In this document: positions 47,382 to 56,836 of the stretch, in pieces
Numbering within the stretch: position 1 is the stretch's first letter
Layout of the letters: each line of letters begins with the position of its first letter
DNA from: Cryobacterium sinapicolor
Lineage (GTDB): Bacteria > Actinomycetota > Actinomycetes > Actinomycetales > Microbacteriaceae
DNA: 64,000 nt
Direction of reading: 5' to 3'
Assembly: GCF_004403465.1 (NCBI RefSeq)
Contig: NZ_SOGQ01000009.1
Span: 344-64,343, forward strand
Made by a program: the position numbers and the translations under genes
The notes under the pieces: model-generated
What the model was told of the DNA's origin: nothing
What the model saw: the letters and a program-made list of their open reading frames with translations, nothing else
Database searches by the model: none

Positions 47382-50309
47382 TCAGTCCCTGTCGGTCAGT
47401 TGCCAGGCGTCTTCATCGGGGGATGCGTCTTCTCCAGGGTACCCCTCCGACATTTTGGCCACCGGGTCGTCGGCATATCGTGGATCGGGCGGGCCAGGTG
47501 TGTGCTGCGCGGCGGACTGATGGGCAGCGGAGGCCTGCGCGCTGGCGGTGGCGGCGTGATGTTCGGCGTCGGAGCCGCGCAGCAGGGCCAGCACACCGGG
47601 CAGCTGCTCCACGGAGACGAGCACGTCTCGTGCCTTCGATCCCTCGGAGGGTCCAACGATTTCGCGGGACTCGAGCAGGTCCATCAGGCGACCTGCCTTG
47701 GCGAAGCCGACCCTGAGCTTGCGCTGCAGCATCGAGGTGGACCCGAATTGGGTCGACACGACCAGTTCCGCAGCGGCGAGGAGCACCTCGAGATCGTCTC
47801 CGATGTCGGAGTCGATCTCTTTGCGGGGGGCGACCATGGAGACATCCGGCCGGTAGTCGGGGCGGGCCTGCAGGGTGACGTGTTTGACGACGCGTTCGAT
47901 TTCGGCCTCGTTCACCCAGGCGCCCTGCACGCGGATGGCCTTGGAGGCTCCCATCGGCAGGAAGAGGGCATCGCCCTGACCGATCAACTTGTCGGCACCC
48001 GGCTGGTCGAGGATGACCCGGGAGTCGGTGACGCTGGTCACGGCGAAGGCGAGGCGGGAGGGCACGTTGGCCTTGATCAGACCTGTCACGACATCGACGC
48101 TGGGGCGCTGGGTGGCGAGCACGAGGTGGATGCCCGAGGCACGGGCCAGCTGGGTGATGCGCACGATCGAGTCTTCGACGTCGCGCGGGGCCACCATCAT
48201 CAGGTCGGCGAGCTCGTCGACGACGACCAGAAGGTAGGGATACGGCTTGAGGCTGCGCAGGCTGCCGGCCGGGAGCACGATCTCGTTGCTGACGACGGCC
48301 TTGTTGAAGTCGTCGATGTGGCGGAATCCGAAGCTGGCCAGGTCGTCGTAACGCATGTCCATCTCCTTCACCACCCACTGCAGCGCCTCGGCGGCTTTTT
48401 TCGGGCTGGTGATGATGGGCGTGATCAGGTGCGGAACCCCGGCGTAGGCAGCCAGCTCGACCCGCTTCGGGTCGATAAGCACCATGCGCACGTCGCTCGG
48501 CTTGGCCCGCATGAGCAGGCTCGTGATCATGGAGTTGACGAAGCTGGACTTGCCGGATCCGGTGGAACCGGCGACCAGAAGGTGAGGCATCTTGGCGAGG
48601 TTGGCGAGCACGAAACCACCGCCGACGTCCTTCCCGACGCCGATGGTCATCGGGTGGGTGCTGTTCGAAGCCGCCGGGGAGCGGAGCACGTCACCGAGGG
48701 TGACGATTTCGCGGTCGGTGTTCGGGATCTCGATGCCGATCGCGCTCTTGCCCGGGATGGGCGACAGGATGCGCACCTCGTTGGAGGCGACGGCGTAGGA
48801 GAGGTTCTTACTCAGCGCGGTGACCCGTTCCACCTTGACGCCGGGGCCGAGCTGGATTTCGTATTGGGTGACTGTGGGGCCGCGGGAGAACCCGGTGACC
48901 TTCGCGTCGACCTGGAACTGGCTCAGCACCTCGGTGATGGACTTGACGATCTCGTCGTTGGCCGCCGAGCGGGCCTTGGCCGGCGGGCCCTTGGTGAGGG
49001 TCGTGTCCGAGGGCAGCAGGTAGGGTGCGGCGGGCTGGTCCGAGGCCGGCGACACGGGGGGTGCGAGGGACAGCGGCGCGTCGGTCGACCCGGCGGCGCC
49101 ACCGGCCGCGGCCCCGTCGAGCTCGTCGAAGCCGGGCAGCACCTCGGTCAGGCCGGTCTGGTCGTCGGCCAGGAGGCCGGTCGAGGAGCCCTTCGGCAGG
49201 TCGATCGCGCCCGTGAAGCGTTTGAGGGCGTCTTCGGCCCGGAGTAGCTCTTCAAGGACCTCGGTGCCGTAGTGGTCCACGGTGGGGCCCGGGGGCGTCG
49301 GCGTCGTCTCGAGGGCGGTGTCGAAGCTGCCACGTTTGTCGCCGCCGAGCAGGGTGTGCAGCGGGTCGGCGCCGTGCGGGCCCGCGGTGCTCGGGTCGTC
49401 GGACAGCGCCCTGGCTCCGCTCGGGCTGAGCGGCCCGGCGAAGTCGGGGTCCTCCTCGCGCTTGCTGGTGTTGCGCCGCCACCAGGGCAGCACCCCGGGA
49501 TCATCGGCGTCGTCGTCGACTCCGTCGAGTTCGACCTGCACGGCCTTCTCGTGCTTGGCGTCCCTGGCGGCGGCGCGCTCCTCCGGATCGGGCAGTTGGG
49601 CGCCGAACAGCCAGGCGTAGAGCTCGCGGCTGCGTTCGCCGATGCGGTTGGGCGGGGTCTTGGTGATGATGAAGAGGCTCAGGGTGAGCAACAGGATGAC
49701 GACGATGGTGGCGCCGATCGACGTGGTCAGGTAGATCAGGGGCGCGGCGATCATCCAGCCGATGACGCCGCCCGCCAGCGCGAGGGTCTCCATGCCGTCG
49801 CTGGGGGCAGGCTGGCCGCCGAAGATGTGGCAGAGGCCCGACACTGAGACGAGCAACACGGACAGTCCGATGCCGATGCGGCCGTTGTCATGCACTGAAC
49901 TGGGCTTGCGGAACAGCCAGAGCGCGAAGAGCAGCATGATCACGGGCAGGGCGAACGCGACGCGCCCGAACCAGCCACCGAAGGTCCAGGCGTCGAGGGT
50001 CTGGGCGACGGCGTTGTTGATCAGGAACCACTCGATCACGGCGCCGGCGATCGACAGCAGCACGAGGAAGAAGGGCAGTCCGTCACGGCGCTCCTCCTTG
50101 GAGAGCTTCTCCGGGCCGAGGGCTCGGGCGGCGCCGCCGGTGACGTGGGCCAGGGCCATCCAGGACCGGACGAACAGGCTCGGCTTGACCTCCACCGCGG
50201 TGAACTTGACCGTCTTCTGGGCACTGGTACGGGCGGCGGGCTTCCGCGCCGGGGTGCCGCGCGCAGGCGTGCCGCGGGCGCGACCGTTCGACTTAGTGCT
50301 CGTAGCCAT
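47382..50309 (-). CDS. ftsK: DNA translocase FtsK/SpoIIIE
   Basis: Pumps chromosomes at the septum and activates dimer resolution. 975 residues: four or five N-terminal membrane helices within about residues 55-215, a variable Asp/Pro/Thr-rich linker to about 450, then the RecA-like motor with Walker [13 protein letters not shown] near 600 and Walker [14 protein letters not shown], and a C-terminal gamma winged helix ([20 protein letters not shown]) that reads polar sequences. ATG 50309 is supported by TACCGT 6 nt upstream. Confidence 0.96.
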   Translation of the reverse strand: MATSTKSNGRARGTPARGTPARKPAARTSAQKTVKFTAVEVKPSLFVRSWMALAHVTGGAARALGPEKLSKEERRDGLPFFLVLLSIAGAVIEWFLINNAVAQTLDAWTFGGWFGRVAFALPVIMLLFALWLFRKPSSVHDNGRIGIGLSVLLVSVSGLCHIFGGQPAPSDGMETLALAGGVIGWMIAAPLIYLTTSIGATIVVILLLTLSLFIITKTPPNRIGERSRELYAWLFGAQLPDPEERAAARDAKHEKAVQVELDGVDDDADDPGVLPWWRRNTSKREEDPDFAGPLSPSGARALSDDPSTAGPHGADPLHTLLGGDKRGSFDTALETTPTPPGPTVDHYGTEVLEELLRAEDALKRFTGAIDLPKGSSTGLLADDQTGLTEVLPGFDELDGAAAGGAAGSTDAPLSLAPPVSPASDQPAAPYLLPSDTTLTKGPPAKARSAANDEIVKSITEVLSQFQVDAKVTGFSRGPTVTQYEIQLGPGVKVERVTALSKNLSYAVASNEVRILSPIPGKSAIGIEIPNTDREIVTLGDVLRSPAASNSTHPMTIGVGKDVGGGFVLANLAKMPHLLVAGSTGSGKSSFVNSMITSLLMRAKPSDVRMVLIDPKRVELAAYAGVPHLITPIITSPKKAAEALQWVVKEMDMRYDDLASFGFRHIDDFNKAVVSNEIVLPAGSLRSLKPYPYLLVVVDELADLMMVAPRDVEDSIVRITQLARASGIHLVLATQRPSVDVVTGLIKANVPSRLAFAVTSVTDSRVILDQPGADKLIGQGDALFLPMGASKAIRVQGAWVNEAEIERVVKHVTLQARPDYRPDVSMVAPRKEIDSDIGDDLEVLLAAAELVVSTQFGSTSMLQRKLRVGFAKAGRLMDLLESREIVGPSEGSKARDVLVSVEQLPGVLALLRGSDAEHHAATASAQASAAHQSAAQHTPGPPDPRYADDPVAKMSEGYPGEDASPDEDAWQLTDRD

Positions 50310-50315
50310 GCGACT

Positions 50316-50321
50316 ACGGTA
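50316..50321 (-). promoter_or_regulatory. Leaderless -10 hexamer for ftsK
   Basis: TACCGT, 6 nt before ATG. Confidence 0.45.
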
Positions 50322-50431
50322 CTTCGAACCCCCGACATTAGGGTGCAGGCACGCCAAAACGCCTGCGGGCGGCGATCACCGGCGAGGAGCCGGAATCGAT
50401 CGGATGCGCGGCATCCGTCGCCCCGACCGGA

Positions 50432-52108
50432 TCAGGCCTCGATCACCAGGGGAACGATCATCGGGCGGCGGCGGAAGGCGGTGTTCACCCAGCGGCCGAC
50501 CGTGCGACGCACGATCTGCTGCAGGGCGAACGGGTCTCGCACCCCGTGTTCGGCGGCCTCGGCCAGGGCCGCGGCGATCTTCGGGCGCACGGCGTCGAAT
50601 ACGGAGTCGTCTTCGGCGAAGCCCTTCGCGTGGATCTCCGGCCCGACGATCACCTTGCCGGTGGCGGCGTCGACCACGATGATGATCGAGATGAACCCCT
50701 CCTCGGCGAGGGTGCGGCGGTCCTTGAGGTCGGCCTCGGTGATCTCGCCGACGGTGGAGCCGTCGACGTAGACGTAGCCGAGGTCGAGCTGGCCGACCTT
50801 GGTGGCCACGCCGTCCTTGAGGTCGATGACGGTGCCGTCCTCGGCCAGGAGCACGTTTCCCTCGGGCACACCGGTCTGCATCGCGAGCTTCGCGTTGGCG
50901 ACCAGGTGCCGGTATTCGCCGTGCACGGGCAGCACGTTCTTCGGTTTCAGGATGTTGTAGCAGTAGGTCAGTTCCCCGGCGGCGGCGTGCCCGGAGACGT
51001 GCACCTTCGCGTTGCCCTTGTGCACGACCGCGGCACCGAGCTTGGTCAGGCCGTCGATGATGCGGTAGACCGCGTTCTCGTTGCCGGGGATCAGGCTGGA
51101 AGCCAGGATGACGGTGTCGCCGGGACCGACCTCGATTTGATGGTCCTGGTTCACCATCCGGCTGAGCACGGCCATCGGCTCACCCTGTGATCCCGTCGAC
51201 ATGTAGACGATCTTGTCACCCGCGATGTTGCCGGCCTTCTTGAAGTCGACCAGCACGCCCTCCGGCACCCGCAGGTGGCCGAGGTCCGCGGCGATGGTCA
51301 TGTTGCGCACCATCGAGCGGCCCAGGAGTGCGACCCGGCGTCCGTTCGCGTGGGCGGCGTCGAGTACCTGCTGCACCCGGTGCACGTGGCTGGAGAAGCT
51401 GGCCACGATCACCCGCCGCGGAGCCCGGGCGATGACATCGTCGAGCACGGGGCCGATGGAGCGTTCCGTGGGGGTGAAGCCGGGGACATCCGCGTTGGTG
51501 GAATCGACCAGGAACAGGTCGACGCCCTCAGTGCCGAGGCGCGCGAATTCGCGCAGGTCGGTGAGGCGGTCATCGAGCGGCAGTTGGTCCATCTTGAAGT
51601 CGCCGGTGTGCAGCACCGTGCCGCCGACGGTCTTGATGGCCACGGCCAGGGCGTCGGGGATGGAGTGGTTCACGGCGACGAATTCGAGGTTGAACGGGCC
51701 AAGCCGTTCCTTCTGGCCTTCCCGGACCTGCAGCGTGTACGGGGTGATCTTATGTTCCTTGAGCTTCGCCTCGATGAAGGCGAGGGTCAGGCCCGAACCG
51801 ATCAGCGGGATGTCCGCGCGCAGCTTCAAGAGGTAGGGGACGGCACCGATGTGGTCCTCGTGGCCGTGCGTGAGCACGACCGCGAGGATGTCGTCGAGGC
51901 GGTCCCGGATGGGGCTGAAGTCGGGCAGGATCAGGTCGACGCCCGGCTGGTGCTCCTCGGGGAACAGCACCCCGCAGTCGACGATCAGCAGCTTCCCGTC
52001 GATCTCGAACGTGGTCATGTTGCGGCCGATTTCGCCCAGGCCACCGATCGGCGTGATGCGGAGGGTTCCCGCCGCGAGCGGGGCCGGGTCGTACACGTCG
52101 ATGGGCAC
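50432..52108 (-). CDS. rnj: Ribonuclease J
   Basis: Metallo-beta-lactamase/beta-CASP exo- and endonuclease of mRNA decay and rRNA maturation. Zinc motif HGHEDHIG at residues 81-88, with further ligands in VNHSIPDA, HTGDFKMD and a beta-CASP HVSGHAAAGE. 558 residues. GTG start with GAGGAGG 5 nt upstream, 28 bp after dapA. The dapA-rnj-ftsK order is typical of actinobacteria. Confidence 0.96.
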   Translation of the reverse strand: MPIDVYDPAPLAAGTLRITPIGGLGEIGRNMTTFEIDGKLLIVDCGVLFPEEHQPGVDLILPDFSPIRDRLDDILAVVLTHGHEDHIGAVPYLLKLRADIPLIGSGLTLAFIEAKLKEHKITPYTLQVREGQKERLGPFNLEFVAVNHSIPDALAVAIKTVGGTVLHTGDFKMDQLPLDDRLTDLREFARLGTEGVDLFLVDSTNADVPGFTPTERSIGPVLDDVIARAPRRVIVASFSSHVHRVQQVLDAAHANGRRVALLGRSMVRNMTIAADLGHLRVPEGVLVDFKKAGNIAGDKIVYMSTGSQGEPMAVLSRMVNQDHQIEVGPGDTVILASSLIPGNENAVYRIIDGLTKLGAAVVHKGNAKVHVSGHAAAGELTYCYNILKPKNVLPVHGEYRHLVANAKLAMQTGVPEGNVLLAEDGTVIDLKDGVATKVGQLDLGYVYVDGSTVGEITEADLKDRRTLAEEGFISIIIVVDAATGKVIVGPEIHAKGFAEDDSVFDAVRPKIAAALAEAAEHGVRDPFALQQIVRRTVGRWVNTAFRRRPMIVPLVIEA

Positions 52109-52136
52109 AGGCCCTCCTCGGGGTTCGGTGGAGCGG

Positions 52137-53114
52137 TTAGCGTGTCGTTCCGGCGACCTTCGGCAGGGCGCCGCCGGCCGCGGCGTTGCGGTCCGGGCGG
52201 AAGTTGGAGAAGTCGACCCCGGGGATGTTCTTGACCAGGTCGATCTCGTCTTCGATCTGCGCGGCTTCCCACTCCTCCGGGCCGACCAGAGGCAGGCGTA
52301 CCCGCGGGCTGTTGATACGGCCGAGGCCGTGCAGGATGTACTTGACCGCGACAGTACCCGGAACGTGCGTCATGCACGCCCGCACCAGCGGTTCGAGCTG
52401 TTGATGCGCCATGGTGGCCGCCTTCAGGTCCCCCGCGTTCACGGCGTCGACCATCTGGCGGTACGGGGTGGCGGCGATGTTCGCCGTGACGCCGATCAGC
52501 CCGGTCGCCCCGATCGAGAGGTGCGGCAGCACGTTGGGGTCGTCGCCGGAGAAGTACATCAGGTCGGTCTGGTTGAGCACGCGGCTGACCTGGGCCAGGT
52601 CGCCCTTGGCGTCCTTGACCGCGAGGATGTTCGGATGCTTCGCGGCCCGCAGGATCGTCTTGTATTCGATCGGGATGCCGGTGCGCCCGGGGATGTCGTA
52701 GAGGATGACGGGCAGATCCGTGGCATCCGCGATCATGCGGAAGTGGGTGAGCACGCCGGCTTGGGTGGGCTTGTTGTAGTACGGGGTGACGATCATGTTG
52801 CCGTCGGCGCCGGCCTTCTCGCTCTGTTTGGCGAGCTGCATGGCGTGCGCGGTCTCGTTGGAACCGCCTCCGGTGATGACCTTCGCGCGCCCGCTCGAGA
52901 CATCCTTGGCGACCTCGACCAGACGGATCTTCTCCGGGTCGGTGAGGGTGGACGTCTCACCGGTGGTACCGGTGACGACGATGCCGTCGGCTCCAGCGTT
53001 GATGACGTCGTCGATGTGTTGGGCAACGCCCGCCCAGTCGACCTCGCCGTCGGCGGTGAAGGGAGTCACCAGGGCCACAAGGACCTGGCCGAAGGGATTC
53101 TGAGACATAGACAC
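52137..53114 (-). CDS. dapA: 4-hydroxy-tetrahydrodipicolinate synthase
   Basis: Condenses pyruvate with aspartate semialdehyde, first step of the DAP/lysine branch. TIM barrel with GTTGETSTL, Schiff-base lysine in AVKDAKGDL, and the YYNKPTQAG loop. 325 residues from GTG 53114; TAGCCT 7 nt upstream favours this start over ATG 53108, which has neither that spacing nor a ribosome site. Confidence 0.95.
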   Translation of the reverse strand: MSMSQNPFGQVLVALVTPFTADGEVDWAGVAQHIDDVINAGADGIVVTGTTGETSTLTDPEKIRLVEVAKDVSSGRAKVITGGGSNETAHAMQLAKQSEKAGADGNMIVTPYYNKPTQAGVLTHFRMIADATDLPVILYDIPGRTGIPIEYKTILRAAKHPNILAVKDAKGDLAQVSRVLNQTDLMYFSGDDPNVLPHLSIGATGLIGVTANIAATPYRQMVDAVNAGDLKAATMAHQQLEPLVRACMTHVPGTVAVKYILHGLGRINSPRVRLPLVGPEEWEAAQIEDEIDLVKNIPGVDFSNFRPDRNAAAGGALPKVAGTTR

Positions 53115-53121
53115 GAGAGAC

Positions 53122-53127
53122 AGGCTA
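53122..53127 (-). promoter_or_regulatory. Leaderless -10 hexamer for dapA
   Basis: TAGCCT, 7 nt before GTG. Confidence 0.5.
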
Positions 53128-53165
53128 CCGGTCGGCGTGGGGCCGCGCAGCGCCGCCTCGTCACG

Positions 53166-53900
53166 TTACGGGGCGACGCGACCGTTCTTGTTGAAGGCCG
53201 CGTAGGTCAGCGGCATCAGGAGCGCGAACTGGTCTTCCATCTTCTCAGCGCACATCTCGATCTCGCGCTGCGGGAACGACGGGAAGTGGGTTCCCTCGCG
53301 CTTGGTGCGCAGGCTGAGGAAGTTCATCAGCGACCGGGCGTTCATGGTCACATACATCGAGGAGAAGATGTTCAGCGGCAACACGATGCGGGCGACCTCG
53401 CGGGCCACGCCGGCTTCGAGCATCCTCTGGTACGACGCGTAGGCGTGCGCGGAGGCCTCGCGGGTCAACTGGTCGACCAGCGCGGCCTGCTCGGCGGTGC
53501 CGGGCAGGAAGTCGTAGGCGCCGGGCTTGCCGACCTGCACGAGGTTGCGGGTGGAGGCGGGAACGTAGAAGACCGGGTTCAGCTCGCGGTAGCGGCCCGA
53601 TTCCTCGTTGTAGGAGGCGATCCGGTGCCGCATGAACTCGCGGAACACGAAGATCGGCGCCTGCACGTAGAAGGTCATCGAGTTGTGCTCGAAGGGCGAA
53701 CCGTGGCGGTCGCGCATGAGGTAGTTGATCAGCCCGGCGTCACCCGTGCTCGCCTCGGCTTCCGACTCCTCGAGCAGGGCCTTGGTCAGGGTCTGCTCCC
53801 CCTGCGTCGACACCCGTGCCGCGAACAGCACATCGGAGTCGTGGGCGCTGCCGCGCACCAGTTCAACGGTTACATCGGAGCGGAACTCGATTTCAGACAC
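53166..53900 (-). CDS. thyX: Flavin-dependent thymidylate synthase
   Basis: Makes dTMP with FAD and methylene-THF. The ThyX motif RHRxxSxNExSxR is present as RHRIASYNEESGR at residues 91-103. 244 residues. GTG start; TATCGT 7 nt upstream. It sits immediately upstream of dapA, a common actinobacterial order. Whether a thyA also exists cannot be seen here. Confidence 0.96.
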   Translation of the reverse strand: MSEIEFRSDVTVELVRGSAHDSDVLFAARVSTQGEQTLTKALLEESEAEASTGDAGLINYLMRDRHGSPFEHNSMTFYVQAPIFVFREFMRHRIASYNEESGRYRELNPVFYVPASTRNLVQVGKPGAYDFLPGTAEQAALVDQLTREASAHAYASYQRMLEAGVAREVARIVLPLNIFSSMYVTMNARSLMNFLSLRTKREGTHFPSFPQREIEMCAEKMEDQFALLMPLTYAAFNKNGRVAP

Positions 53901-53907
53901 GCTCAGA

Positions 53908-53913
53908 ACGATA
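53908..53913 (-). promoter_or_regulatory. Leaderless -10 hexamer for thyX
   Basis: TATCGT, 7 nt before GTG. Confidence 0.5.
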
Positions 53914-53967
53914 CCTGCTGCGCGCGTAACCTGTCGTCACACGAGCCCGTCCGGCCCGGGTGCCGTG

Positions 53968-53973
53968 TAGCGT
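53968..53973 (+). promoter_or_regulatory. Leaderless -10 hexamer for the thioredoxin-like gene
   Basis: TAGCGT, 6 nt before ATG; divergent from thyX. Confidence 0.5.
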
Positions 53974-53979
53974 CGCAGC

Positions 53980-54444
53980 ATGAATCCGATCTCCGCCCTG
54001 AGCATCGTGCTGGCTCTCGTTGCCGGCGCCACCGTTCTGGGACTCTATTGGCGGTTCCGTCAGGGGCGCTCCGTCTCGGTCACCCCGGGCGGGTCGGATG
54101 CGCCGAACGCGCTCAGTCCGGCGGATGTCGGCAGCCGGGTTCCGTTCGGCGCGCGGGTCACGCTCGTGCAGTTCTCCACCAGCCACTGCGCCCGTTGCCC
54201 CGGAACCCAGGTGCTCCTCGCCGGTCTCGCCCGGTCCCGCCCCGGCGTCGTGCACCTGGACGTCGACCTCACCCACCGGCGCGACCTCGCGAACCGGTTC
54301 GGGATCCTGCAGACCCCGACCACCCTCATCCTCGACGGAGCGGGACAGGTGCGCGCCCGGGTCGGCGGCGTTCCGAACCGGGCCGGCATCCTCCAGCAGC
54401 TCGACCACCTCACCGGAAGCACCCATGCCCAGCTCGCCCGTTGA
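53980..54444 (+). CDS. Membrane-anchored thioredoxin-like protein
   Basis: 154 residues: one N-terminal membrane helix (about 5-25), then a thioredoxin fold with active-site Cys70-Ala-Arg-Cys73 (STSHCARCPG) and the cis-proline TPTTLIL near 117. The CxxC dipeptide differs from classical CGPC, suggesting a specialised thiol partner. It overlaps the DUF4395 gene by 20 nt; the pair is probably one redox unit. Confidence 0.85.
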   Translation: MNPISALSIVLALVAGATVLGLYWRFRQGRSVSVTPGGSDAPNALSPADVGSRVPFGARVTLVQFSTSHCARCPGTQVLLAGLARSRPGVVHLDVDLTHRRDLANRFGILQTPTTLILDGAGQVRARVGGVPNRAGILQQLDHLTGSTHAQLAR

Positions 54445-54940
54445 CTCCCCCTCCCGGCCATCGCCGCGCCGAAACCGTCCGGACCTCGATCCACGCGGAC
54501 CCCGCTTCGGGGCAGCGATCACGGCCGTTCTGCTCCTGGTGGTGGTGTTCCTGTCATTGACCGGGGCATCCGTTGCCGCCCTCGGTCTTCTGACGGTCCT
54601 GGCGGCCCTCTTCGCTTGGGGTGCGCTCGCCGGCGCCGGGCGCCACCCCTACGGCACTGTGTTCAAGGCGCTCGTGCGGCCCCGGCTCGGCCCGCCGGCC
54701 GCCTTGGAGAACGCCGCCCCGCCGACGTTCGCCCAGGGCGTGGGGCTGCTGGTCACCCTGACCGGCGTGGTTCTCGGACTGGCCGGGCTGGCGCCTGCCG
54801 TCGGGGCCGCTGCGGCCGTCGCCTTCGTGGCGGCTTTCCTCAACGCCGTGTTCGACTACTGCCTCGGCTGCCAGCTCTACCTGATCCTGGCGCGCGCCGG
54901 AATCCTCGCCCGCGAGCAGACGGCGGCGGTCGGGAGCTGA
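54425..54940 (+). CDS. DUF4395 membrane protein
   Basis: 171 residues from ATG 54425, inside the end of the thioredoxin-like gene. Hydrophobic helices at about 29-47, 50-70, 104-122 and 124-143, and a conserved DYCLGCQLYLI with Cys146 and Cys149 next to the last helix. DUF4395 proteins carry this Cys pair, which could accept electrons from or pass them to the adjacent thioredoxin-like protein (inference). The frame upstream of the ATG is antisense-like Pro/Arg sequence. Confidence 0.85.
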   Translation: MPSSPVDSPSRPSPRRNRPDLDPRGPRFGAAITAVLLLVVVFLSLTGASVAALGLLTVLAALFAWGALAGAGRHPYGTVFKALVRPRLGPPAALENAAPPTFAQGVGLLVTLTGVVLGLAGLAPAVGAAAAVAFVAAFLNAVFDYCLGCQLYLILARAGILAREQTAAVGS

Positions 54941-55038
54941 CCGCCGCCAGGCCCCGTCCCTGATCATTCGCTGGGAGTGAACCCCACGTCGGCCGAGGCG
55001 ACAGTTAGGCTGAAGCTTCACTTTCAGGAGGCAAGACC

Positions 55039-55464
55039 ATGGCACTCACCAGCGAAGCAACAACCGTCTGGACCGGCGATCTGAAGTCCGGCAGCGGCAC
55101 CGTCACCCTCGACTCCTCCAAGACCGCCGAGTTCCCGGTCACCTGGCAGGCCCGCTCCGCCGGCACGCCGAACACGACCAACCCCGAAGAGCTCCTCGGC
55201 GCCGCCCACGCGGCGTGTTTCTCAATGGCCCTGGCCAACGGCCTCAGCGCCGGCGGTCACACCCCCGACAGCATCCAGACCACCGCGGCCGTGACCTTCG
55301 AAGCCGGCGTCGGCGTTGTGGGCAGCCACCTCCTGGTCAGCGCCAAGGTCCCCGGTCTGACCGAGGAGGAGTTCGCGGTCTACGCCGAGGACGCCAAGGC
55401 CAACTGCCCGATTTCGAAGGCGCTCGCGGGCATCGCGATCACCATCGAAGCCGAGCTGGCGTAG
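55039..55464 (+). CDS. osmC: OsmC/Ohr-family peroxiredoxin-like protein
   Basis: 141 residues. The two reactive cysteines are Cys60 (GAAHAACFSMAL) and Cys123 (AKANCPISKAL), the OsmC arrangement, which reduces organic hydroperoxides. Good AGGAGG ribosome site before ATG and its own TTAGGCT -10 candidate upstream. The neighbouring thioredoxin/DUF4395 pair makes a thiol-peroxide defence block plausible. Confidence 0.92.
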   Translation: MALTSEATTVWTGDLKSGSGTVTLDSSKTAEFPVTWQARSAGTPNTTNPEELLGAAHAACFSMALANGLSAGGHTPDSIQTTAAVTFEAGVGVVGSHLLVSAKVPGLTEEEFAVYAEDAKANCPISKALAGIAITIEAELA

Positions 55465-55480
55465 GCGCGGCCCGCACACG

Positions 55481-56371
55481 ATGCGAGTTCTCGTCTCCGG
55501 GTCGTCCGGACTGATCGGCACCGAGCTGTGCACCCAGCTGCGCGCGGCCGGCCACACCGTCACCCGACTGGTGCGCCGCGATCCGCGCGGGGCCGACGAA
55601 TTCCGTTGGGACCCGGCAGCGCTGAGCATGGACGCGAGCGCCCTCGACGGCGTCGACGCCGTGATCAACCTATCCGGCGCGTCCATCGCCCGTCTGCCGT
55701 GGACGAAGGCGTACCGCCGGGAGATCCGCGACTCGCGGGTGCAGGCCACGCGCACGCTGACGGATGCGATGGGCCGGCAGGCGACACCGCCATCCGTGCT
55801 GCTCAACGCGTCGGCCGTGGGCATCTACGGTGACCGCCCGAACGAGGTACTCACCGAGAAATCCCCGGCGGCCAACGATTTTCTGGCGAAAGTCACCAGT
55901 GCCTGGGAGGCCGAGGCCGCACGCGCCCCTGCGGCGACCCGGGTGCTCACCCTCCGCACCGGCCTGGTCATCGCCCGCGGCGGCGCCCTGAAACCGCTGC
56001 TGCCGATCGTCAAGCTCGGCCTGGGCGGCCCGCTCGGCCACGGCACCCAACACTGGCCGTGGATCAGCCTGCACGACGAGGCCGCGGCCTTCGTGCACCT
56101 GCTCACCTCGACGCTGTCGGGCCCGATCAACCTGGTCGGCCCGACCCCGGCCACCGCGAACGACGTCATCCGCGCGGTCTCGGCAGGCCTGCACCGCCCG
56201 TTCCTGGTGCCGGTGCCGGAGTTCGTGCTGACGCTCGCACTGCAGGAAGCCGCCCGCGCGCTGCTGCTCGCCGATCAGCAGATCGTGCCGGAGCGACTGC
56301 AGCAGGACGGCTTCGTCTTCAAACACCAGACCGCGGCCGAGGCCGTGGCCTGGATGCTCAGCCACCCGTAG
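55481..56371 (+). CDS. TIGR01777-family sugar-nucleotide epimerase-like protein
   Basis: 296-residue extended short-chain dehydrogenase-like protein. NAD(P) loop SGSSGLIGTEL at residues 6-16, INLSGASIARLPW, LLNASAVGIYGDR and a C-terminal DUF1731 region (PVPEFVLTLALQEAARALLLADQQIVPERLQQDGF). The family lacks an established substrate; SulA/SDR39U1 names are used. 16 bp after osmC, without a clear ribosome site, so possibly read through in one transcript. Confidence 0.88.
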   Translation: MRVLVSGSSGLIGTELCTQLRAAGHTVTRLVRRDPRGADEFRWDPAALSMDASALDGVDAVINLSGASIARLPWTKAYRREIRDSRVQATRTLTDAMGRQATPPSVLLNASAVGIYGDRPNEVLTEKSPAANDFLAKVTSAWEAEAARAPAATRVLTLRTGLVIARGGALKPLLPIVKLGLGGPLGHGTQHWPWISLHDEAAAFVHLLTSTLSGPINLVGPTPATANDVIRAVSAGLHRPFLVPVPEFVLTLALQEAARALLLADQQIVPERLQQDGFVFKHQTAAEAVAWMLSHP

Positions 56372-56398
56372 GACTGTTCGTTCGGAGTCCGCTGGGGT

Positions 56399-56836
56399 CT
56401 AGGAGCGCTCGAGGGCGATCGCTGTGCGGATGGCGCCGCGGGCTCGACGGCGGTCTCCCGAGGAGTTGTAGGCCAGGCCGAGCCTGAACCAGGCGCGCCA
56501 ATCCTCGGGAGCGGCATCGACGGCTGCCCGATAGACAGGGAATTCGGCGTCCGCGTCGTCCCGCAGGGGGCGCCCGCTCGGCCGGATCGCCAGTTCTTCG
56601 ACCGGGAGCTCGCCCTCGGCTTCGAGTCGGCGCACGAGTCGTTCGGAGTTGCGCCCGAAGCGGAGTTCGGCGACCAGCGCCCACACTCCGATCAACGGGA
56701 GCACGAGCAACGCCACCCCGATCACGATGCCGACGCCGTCACCGCTCTGCAGGAACAACACCGCGCGCCAGCCGACGAGCACCAGGTAGAACACGAGCAG
56801 TAGGGCCATCAGGCCGGCCGCGACCCGGCCTCTCAT
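56399..56836 (-). CDS. TPR-like membrane protein downstream of dapB
   Basis: 145 residues: two N-terminal membrane helices (about 5-30 and 33-57) and a soluble tail whose end (AVDAAPEDWRAWFRLGLAYNSSGDRRRARGAIRTAIAL) is one to two tetratricopeptide-like units. The ATG overlaps the dapB stop by 4 nt. The function is unknown; a protein-interaction role is suggested by the repeat. Confidence 0.75.
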   Translation of the reverse strand: MRGRVAAGLMALLLVFYLVLVGWRAVLFLQSGDGVGIVIGVALLVLPLIGVWALVAELRFGRNSERLVRRLEAEGELPVEELAIRPSGRPLRDDADAEFPVYRAAVDAAPEDWRAWFRLGLAYNSSGDRRRARGAIRTAIALERS

